Shown: positions 7,510-11,375 of the stretch, one piece after another
How the letters are laid out: every line of letters begins with the position of its first letter
Numbering within the stretch: position 1 is the first letter of the stretch
NCBI GenBank assembly: GCA_030950875.1
Contig: JAUZQS010000284.1
Span: 1 to 11,375, forward strand
Direction of reading: 5' to 3'
DNA: 11,375 nucleotides
Source: Mariprofundaceae bacterium
Lineage (GTDB): Bacteria > Pseudomonadota > Zetaproteobacteria > Mariprofundales > Mariprofundaceae
The notes under the pieces: generated by a model
Seen by the model: only the letters and a program-made list of their open reading frames with translations
Databases searched by the model: none
What the model was told of the DNA's origin: nothing
Made by a program: the position numbers and the translations under genes

Positions 7510-7653
7510 CCTGATGGATTTGTAAACGGACGCTTAAAAGATGAATTCGGAGGCAGGTACATTCGAGTTCGAGGAGCAGCCAAGGTGGTGTGCCATTTAA
7601 TGTTCGGAATATTGGCGCTTACTGCCGACCCACTCATGCGAATGGTTCAATAG
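7510..7653 (+). pseudogene. C-terminal remnant of a DDE transposase
   Basis: An open stretch of 47 codons between a TGA at 7507 and a TAG at 7651 encodes FVNGRLKDEFGG, then IRVRGAAKVVCHLMFGIL and ALTADPLMRMVQ. This looks like the end of an IS4/IS5-type DDE transposase, where the NGRLK lysine belongs to the Y-2-R-3-E-6-K signature. Seven residues before that lysine, where the catalytic Glu is expected, the codon is GGA (Gly). Nothing upstream of 7510 extends the similarity, and there is no start codon, so it is a fragment and not a gene. It begins 38 bases after the motE stop, suggesting the flagellar cluster was bounded or cut here by an insertion. Confidence 0.62.
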
Positions 7654-7862
7654 TAGCAATAAGAACATTCAAAATATGAGAAAATAAGGCGCTATACCAG
7701 CGTTATGCGAGGCTATGTCTTAAATTTATCAAATCACGCGAAATAAGCAGTCAAATCCATAGTTTATGCGGCAACACATAAAAATTCTATATCTGCTTCT
7801 TTTGCATGAGTTTATGCCTGAAGGTTCAAAATTATTTTACAATTGCCTCTACAATATACTGA
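7654..7862. other. Gene-free AT-rich stretch upstream of the cytochrome
   Basis: No credible open frame is present on either strand. The only structure seen is a short inverted repeat TTTATG/CATAAA (7763-7768 and 7777-7782) and weak AT-rich stems. None is followed by a clear T-run, so I do not call a terminator for the flagellar operon. Confidence 0.6.
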
Positions 7863-7890
7863 TTGACTATGCGCCCTATTTTAGTAACAT
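7863..7890 (+). promoter_or_regulatory. Candidate sigma-70 promoter of the cytochrome c gene
   Basis: TTGACT (7863-7868) is a five-of-six match to the -35 consensus and is followed after 16 bases by TAACAT (7885-7890), a four-of-six match to -10. This would start transcription near 7897 and leave a short leader with an AAGGAG ribosome binding site. The gene needs its own promoter because transposase debris separates it from the flagellar cluster. Promoter calls by eye in AT-rich DNA are weak evidence. Confidence 0.4.
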
Positions 7891-7898
7891 GCATGTTA
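7885..7898. promoter_or_regulatory. 14-base perfect palindrome over the putative -10 of the cytochrome promoter
   Basis: TAACATGCATGTTA reads the same on both strands. It covers the proposed -10 hexamer and the likely transcription start, 23 bases before the ATG. A dimeric repressor or activator could bind here. The bound factor is unknown, and a 14-base palindrome could be coincidental in AT-rich DNA. Confidence 0.4.
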
Positions 7899-7920
7899 AA
7901 TACTTCTTAAGGAGATGGAT

Positions 7921-8301
7921 ATGAATAAAACAATAATCACTATGAGTGCGCTAGCCATGTTTGCAACTGGTTTTGCAGCCACCGAAGCTATTGCTGCGCC
8001 TGAAAGCAGATGTAAAGCTTGTCATACCTTTGAACAAGGTGGAAAGAATAAAACTGGGCCCAATTTATTCGGGATTATGGGTAGTAAAGCTGGCAGTCGT
8101 GATTTTAAAAAGTACAGCAAAGCACTTAAAGCAGGTGGTTGGGTTTGGAATGAAGAAAATATGAAGGCATGGGTATGTGACTCCAAAAAAGCGATTAAGA
8201 GCTTAACGGGTAATGACCATGCCAAAACAAAAATGGGCAAGCAGAAAAAATGTGGTGACAAAGCTATTGCTATCGTTGCATTCTTAAAAACGCTTAAGTA
8301 A
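7921..8301 (+). CDS. Secreted monohaem class I cytochrome c
   Basis: The 126-residue product is a small periplasmic electron carrier. Residues 1-26 are a Sec signal peptide (MNKTIITMSALAMFATGFAA...AIAA), with mature protein beginning near PESR. The haem c motif is CKACH (31-35), followed by the class I pattern GPNLFGIMGSKAG (47-59) and a YSKALK...GGWVWNEENMKAW helix (65-84). Met105 in TKMGKQ is the likely sixth haem ligand. Cys86 and Cys111 lie outside the haem motif and could form a disulphide. The ATG at 7921 is preferred over 7915 because AAGGAG (7909-7914) directly abuts 7915 but is six bases from 7921. The exact redox partner cannot be told. The gene is intact although flanked on both sides by transposase debris. 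Confidence 0.92.
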   Translation: MNKTIITMSALAMFATGFAATEAIAAPESRCKACHTFEQGGKNKTGPNLFGIMGSKAGSRDFKKYSKALKAGGWVWNEENMKAWVCDSKKAIKSLTGNDHAKTKMGKQKKCGDKAIAIVAFLKTLK

Positions 8302-8303
8302 AC

Positions 8304-8595
8304 GAGCCTGTAAATCCAACTGTGTAAATATTTCACGCAGCTATGATGCTGCCAGAATTATTTATGCCGAAGAAAGAGAAGTATGTCCAAAGTTGGTCAC
8401 CTTAGCCAATGATCTAGCGAAGCATATGAAGACGGAATCTGACATATCAAGTCTGAGTCAATTGTTGACGAAGTTGACAGTCGAAACGGCTTTGGGTGCA
8501 GAGATGGAAGAGCACCTTGGCTATGGTCGCCATGAGCGAAGCGATATAAGAATCATCGCAATGGTCACTCCAGAAAGCTTTTGAATGGCAAAATA
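8304..8595 (+). mobile_element. 5' remnant of an IS256-family (Mutator-type) insertion sequence with a frameshifted transposase
   Basis: The remnant begins two bases after the cytochrome stop. GAGCCTGTAAATCCAACTGT (8304-8323) has the look of an IS256-family terminal repeat, though I cannot confirm it. An ATG at 8364 opens MPKKEKYV, a typical IS256 transposase beginning. The similarity then moves to the frame of 8393, with LVTLANDLAKHMKTE, LSQLLTKLTVETALGAE and MEEHLGYGRHE. It moves again to the frame of 8551 (NHRNGHSRKLLNGK). These are the usual first 75 or so residues of a transposase of about 400 residues, spread over all three frames. Similarity ends near 8595; the catalytic DDE domain and right-hand repeat are absent, so it is inactive. 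Confidence 0.75.
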
Positions 8596-8608
8596 GACCC
8601 TTGGATGA

Positions 8609-8734
8609 GCAGCGCACACGGACTGGATGCAATTTGAATCTCTTGCTGATTTCCTTGATGCAGGTGAGCGCTCAAAAACGATTGAAGATTATCCCGCACC
8701 GATGCGTGCGGTGATTTTAGCGGATTCTGTTTAA
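8609..8734 (+). pseudogene. Unidentified 41-codon coding tail
   Basis: After the IS256 remnant, an open stretch from the TGA at 8606 to the TAA at 8732 encodes [19 protein letters not shown] then [18 protein letters not shown]. Its composition (acidic helix, Pro-containing turn, hydrophobic end) looks like the C terminus of a real protein and unlike a random translation. I do not recognise the family. An internal ATG at 8627 has no ribosome binding site. The likeliest explanation is a gene end left after the insertion or deletion that also truncated the IS256 element. Confidence 0.3.
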
Positions 8735-8971
8735 TGTTTTTAGAACGAGCTGTGTTGTAGTCGTCGTTGATTGACGCTTACCTTATTTCAGCGCACGGTA
8801 AAGGCATGCTTATACAAACACCCAAATACTGCCTGTATTTTTCCTTTAATATGCAATATAGAATAAAAGATGTCCGTATAAGTGCAATGAATAGTAGGAA
8901 AATCAATTCCTTTTATTCACAGTGCCTTTAAAAAAAGTCGTAGAAAATACAGTGGTAAAGGAATAAAAAAT
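8735..8971. other. Gene-free stretch before the DUF2130 remnant
   Basis: No open frame of note on either strand. A hairpin AAATAC-TGCCT-GTATTT (8824-8840) followed by a short pyrimidine tract could be a weak terminator for the unidentified coding tail, but the stem is only six AT-rich pairs. An AAGGA (8958-8962) sits before the ATG at 8972. Confidence 0.4.
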
Positions 8972-9085
8972 ATGAATGAAATTATTTGTCCAAATTGTGA
9001 GAAAGCCTTTAAAGTAGATGAAGTGTCTAGCGGCACTGTAAACTTGTCTTTTTCTGCTCATCTCGGCTCCGTTTTTTTTTGCTGA
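8972..9085 (+). pseudogene. N-terminal remnant of a DUF2130-type gene
   Basis: The 37-codon frame begins MNEIICPNCEKAFKVDE, a match to the start of DUF2130 proteins, which open with a CPNCGKAFKVDE-type zinc-ribbon half followed by a long coiled coil. After about residue 17 the sequence departs from the family (VSSGTVNLSF...), runs through a nine-T tract (9072-9080) and stops at 9083. A full member is about 400 residues. The ribosome binding site AAGGA is intact, so a short peptide might still be made, but the gene is broken. DUF2130 genes often sit near type I restriction-modification genes, and an HsdR-like tail follows at once. Confidence 0.6.
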
Positions 9086-9158
9086 ATTCTAATTTATAAA
9101 GAATAAGAAATGCGATTTCTTTGTCTTAATTTCTTGGGGTATTATACTTTTTATTACT

Positions 9159-9416
9159 GATGAGCTTAGCGAAAAAGGCTTAGTGAACTATGCCTATACG
9201 ATCAGGGACAAAGTCAGTGAGAATGCATTGGTGATGAGCTAGATTAATAACAATACAGCCGAACAGGCCATGCTCGGCGACTTCTCCAAAGCGATTGATC
9301 ATGCAGTGATGGATAGCAGTCAGGCACATCAGAATCAGATGATGCAGGCGTTATCCGATCCAGTCCGCGCGACGGCTTTTGCGCGTGTTGTATTCGATCT
9401 TTTGAAGGCAGGGTAG
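9159..9416 (+). pseudogene. C-terminal remnant of a type I restriction enzyme HsdR-like subunit
   Basis: Reading in one frame, the sequence encodes DELSEKGLVNYAYTIRDKVS, an in-frame TAG at 9240-9242, then NNNTAEQAMLGDFSKAIDHA, QAHQNQMMQALSDP and FARVVFDLLKAG before a TAG at 9414. The block with AEQAMLGDF, DHAVMDS, AHQNQ and ARVVFDLL recalls the C-terminal domain of HsdR restriction/translocation subunits. HsdR proteins are around 750-1,100 residues, so only the last tenth or less survives, without helicase or nuclease motifs and with a premature stop. The identification is from memory of the family's C-terminal pattern; a profile search would settle it. Confidence 0.55.
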
Positions 9417-9716
9417 GCAAGTAAGTTGATGGATTACATTTCATTCTGCTGTGTTGACAACATTATCAGGCAGCAGCCAAAAGCAGTCATTCGCAAAAGC
9501 CACAATAGGGGATATTTGGGTTATGCTCTTCATGGACATAGTTGCGTCAATTTCGCTCAAAATCAGGGATTTTCTATGGACATCGGATGTATCTAATAAA
9601 ATTAAATTACTATTGGCTTTTTCTAACGTCCATAGTAATGTCATTCGTACTTATAAATTTTATGAACATCTAACGCATGCCTTAAATAGATGTGTGCATT
9701 TGCATTTGTTGGGAGA
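9417..9716. other. Spacer before the DUF255 gene, with one doubtful 89-codon frame
   Basis: A GTG-initiated frame runs 9451-9720 and its stop overlaps an ATG of the DUF255 gene (ATGA). Its translation has no recognisable family and no ribosome binding site before the GTG, so I treat it as probably non-coding. The spacer also holds the octamer ATGGACAT twice (9532-9539 and 9576-9583), and CTATGGAC at 9574-9581 pairs with an inverted copy GTCCATAG at 9628-9635. A possible promoter is TTGGCT (9613-9618), 17 bases, TAATGT (9636-9641), but both hexamers are weak. Confidence 0.35.
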
Positions 9717-11375
9717 ATGATTATTTTTACATCATATAAACGGCTTAAAGCCCTTTTTCTTGGATCTTTGATGTTGTTTACTACATGCGCATTTGCAGAG
9801 GAAAGTCTTATGAATAAATATACCAACGCATTAATCAATGAGGCGAGTCCTTACTTACAACAGCATGCCCATAACCCTGTGCATTGGTATCCATGGGGTG
9901 AAGAGGCTTTTGCCAAAGCAAAACGTGAAAACAAACCTATTTTTCTATCGATAGGTTATGCCACTTGTCATTGGTGTCATGTGATGGAGCATGAATCATT
10001 TGAGGATGAAGAAGTCGCTGCGGCGATGAATAAAACATTTATTTCGATTAAGGTGGATCGAGAGGAACGCCCTGATATTGATCAGGTATACATGCAAGTG
10101 GCGCAGATGATGAATGGGCAAGGTGGTTGGCCATTAAATATTCTAATGACACCCGATAAAAAACCATTTTATGCCGCTACATATATCCCCAAATATAGCC
10201 AAAATAAACGTGTAGGCATGTTGGATTTATCTGCCAAGGTTGGGCAATTATGGCAGCACGACCGTGAGAAATTGGAGCAATCGGCAGATAAGATTAGCCA
10301 ATTACTGGTACAGCGCACAGGTGAGCAATCAATCAATGGTGATATGGATGTTACAGCATTGGCGAAAAAGGCGGTGGATGATTTAAAGCAGAGTTTCGAT
10401 GCAGAGCATGGGGGTTTTGGTGGTGCTCCCAAGTTTCCTAGCCCGCATAAGTTGCTATTTTTATTGCGGCAGGCACAAAAAAATAATGATACAGAAAGTT
10501 TAAAGATGGTTGAGAAGACCCTTGATGCCATGCGTGCGGGTGGAATATTTGATCAAATAGGCTTTGGTTTTCATCGTTATTCAACTGATGCACAATGGCT
10601 ATTGCCGCATTTTGAAAAGATGCTTTATGACCAAGCCATGCTGATGATGGCATATACGGAAGCCTATCAACTGACGGGGCACAAGCGCCATGCGATTGTC
10701 GTGCGTGAAATTGCTGCGTATGTATTGCGTGATATGCGCGATAAAACGGGTGGTTTTTATTCAGCAGAAGATGCCGATTCGGAAGGCGTGGAAGGCAAGT
10801 TTTATGTGTGGCAAACAAGTGAAATCGAGCGTGTTTTAGGTAAGAAAAGTGCAAAAAAAGCCGAGAAAATGTTTATTTTATCAAAAAATGGTAATTTTCA
10901 CGATGAAGCCACTGGAAAAATGACTGGGGAGAACATTCCGCATTTAGCCAAATGGGAAAATACAGGGCTGGATAAGGGTCTCGAATCCATACGCGAGGCA
11001 CTGTTTGATGCACGCGAAAAACGTGTTCGCCCATTTCTCGATGATAAGATATTAACCGATTGGAATGGTCTGATGGTCGCCGCATTTGCCAAAGCCGCAC
11101 GCGCATTGGATGAGCCGACATATTTGCAGGCTGCACAACAATGCGCCGATTTTTTATTGCAAACCATGCGTGATAAGCAAGGGCATTTGCTGCACCGCTA
11201 TCGACATGGTGATGCGGGCATTACAGGGCATTTGGATGATTATGCCTTTTTTACTTGGGGACTCATTGAGTTATATGAAGCATCATTTGATGCCAAATAT
11301 TTGAAAGCGGCCCTGGATTTGAACGATGATATGCGCATACGCTTCGCATCTGAATCAGGTGGCTTGTATCTTACT
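9717..11375 (+). CDS. DUF255 / thioredoxin-domain protein (YyaL/SPATA20-like), right end missing
   Basis: The frame is open from 9717 to the window edge (553 codons, no stop); the family is about 650-700 residues, so roughly the last fifth is missing. Counting from 9717, residues 41-160 form the thioredoxin-like domain with [20 protein letters not shown], the [20 protein letters not shown] active-site block (Cys84 and Cys87) and [14 protein letters not shown]. Then come GQGGWPLN and the start of an alpha/alpha barrel with [38 protein letters not shown] and [11 protein letters not shown]. The biochemical role of the family is not settled. The 9717 start adds a signal peptide ([19 protein letters not shown]); the ATG at 9810 has the better ribosome binding site and would give a cytoplasmic protein. 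I give the longer form as the outer limit. Confidence 0.9.
   Translation, partial: MIIFTSYKRLKALFLGSLMLFTTCAFAEESLMNKYTNALINEASPYLQQHAHNPVHWYPWGEEAFAKAKRENKPIFLSIGYATCHWCHVMEHESFEDEEVAAAMNKTFISIKVDREERPDIDQVYMQVAQMMNGQGGWPLNILMTPDKKPFYAATYIPKYSQNKRVGMLDLSAKVGQLWQHDREKLEQSADKISQLLVQRTGEQSINGDMDVTALAKKAVDDLKQSFDAEHGGFGGAPKFPSPHKLLFLLRQAQKNNDTESLKMVEKTLDAMRAGGIFDQIGFGFHRYSTDAQWLLPHFEKMLYDQAMLMMAYTEAYQLTGHKRHAIVVREIAAYVLRDMRDKTGGFYSAEDADSEGVEGKFYVWQTSEIERVLGKKSAKKAEKMFILSKNGNFHDEATGKMTGENIPHLAKWENTGLDKGLESIREALFDAREKRVRPFLDDKILTDWNGLMVAAFAKAARALDEPTYLQAAQQCADFLLQTMRDKQGHLLHRYRHGDAGITGHLDDYAFFTWGLIELYEASFDAKYLKAALDLNDDMRIRFASESGGLYLT
9798..9803 (+). promoter_or_regulatory. Ribosome binding site favouring an internal start of the DUF255 gene
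   Basis: GAGGAA lies six bases before the in-frame ATG at 9810, an ideal arrangement. The upstream ATG at 9717 has GGGAG ending only one base before it, which is too close for normal initiation. The site therefore argues for initiation at 9810, although it also encodes the two Glu residues after the predicted signal-peptide cleavage site. Confidence 0.5.

Noticed and set aside
7434..7637. 67-codon minus-strand frame over the motE end and transposase remnant
   Set aside because: It is the shadow of the plus-strand transposase fragment, which has recognisable DDE-transposase ending motifs; the minus-strand product does not.
9454..9459. Perfect TTGACA -35 box upstream of the DUF255 gene
   Set aside because: No -10-like hexamer lies 15-19 bases downstream; the hexamer alone is not a promoter.
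9532..9635. Repeated ATGGACAT and inverted GTCCATAG as a CRISPR-like or integration array
   Set aside because: Only two short direct copies and one partial inverted copy with irregular spacing; no array structure, no spacer-repeat periodicity and no associated gene.
10169..11167. Several open frames on the minus strand (10169-10531, 10438-10854, 10873-11136, 10898-11167)
   Set aside because: They lie opposite the continuous DUF255 reading frame, whose translation carries clear family motifs throughout; the minus-strand products resemble nothing.

Overview
The window looks like chromosomal DNA of a flagellated Gram-negative bacterium of moderately low GC, most likely a marine gamma- or zetaproteobacterium-like lineage. 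This placement is an inference from the flagellar gene order, an NtrC-type regulator upstream of the flagellar genes, and a periplasmic monohaem cytochrome c. No rRNA or marker gene here fixes the taxonomy.

Region 1 (1-7471) is a compact flagellar basal-body and export cluster on the + strand. It opens with the last 38 codons of an NtrC-family activator (Fis-type helix-turn-helix). After a leader of about 200 bases come flgB, flgC, fliE, fliF, fliG, fliH, fliI, fliJ and a MotE/MgtE_N-like gene. Spacing is tight, with ATGA-type overlaps at flgB/flgC, fliF/fliG, fliH/fliI and fliI/fliJ, and an 8-base overlap at fliJ/motE. Together these encode the proximal rod and its MS-ring adaptor (FlgB, FlgC, FliE), the MS ring (FliF), the rotor switch (FliG), the export ATPase complex (FliH, FliI, FliJ) and a membrane-anchored coiled-coil protein. 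The end of fliI carries a diverged 30-base tandem duplication that runs up to the fliJ start codon.

Region 2 (7472-9716) is a gene graveyard around one intact gene. It holds a C-terminal DDE transposase remnant, an intact secreted cytochrome c with a plausible promoter and a 14-base perfect palindrome over its -10, and a frameshifted 5' remnant of an IS256-family transposase directly after the cytochrome stop. Beyond these lie an unidentified 41-codon coding tail, the first codons of a DUF2130-type gene, and a C-terminal HsdR-like fragment with an internal stop. The last two look like the two ends of a collapsed type I restriction-modification locus.

Region 3 (9717-11375) is a DUF255 (YyaL/SPATA20-like) gene with a thioredoxin-like CxxC domain. 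It runs off the right edge. It has two plausible starts, one adding a signal peptide and one with a better ribosome binding site that would give a cytoplasmic protein.

I see no convincing new defence or mobile system that is still functional. The points most worth following are the decayed restriction locus, the MotE gene at the end of the fli cluster, the fliI/fliJ junction repeat, the cytochrome palindrome, and the alternative starts of the DUF255 gene.
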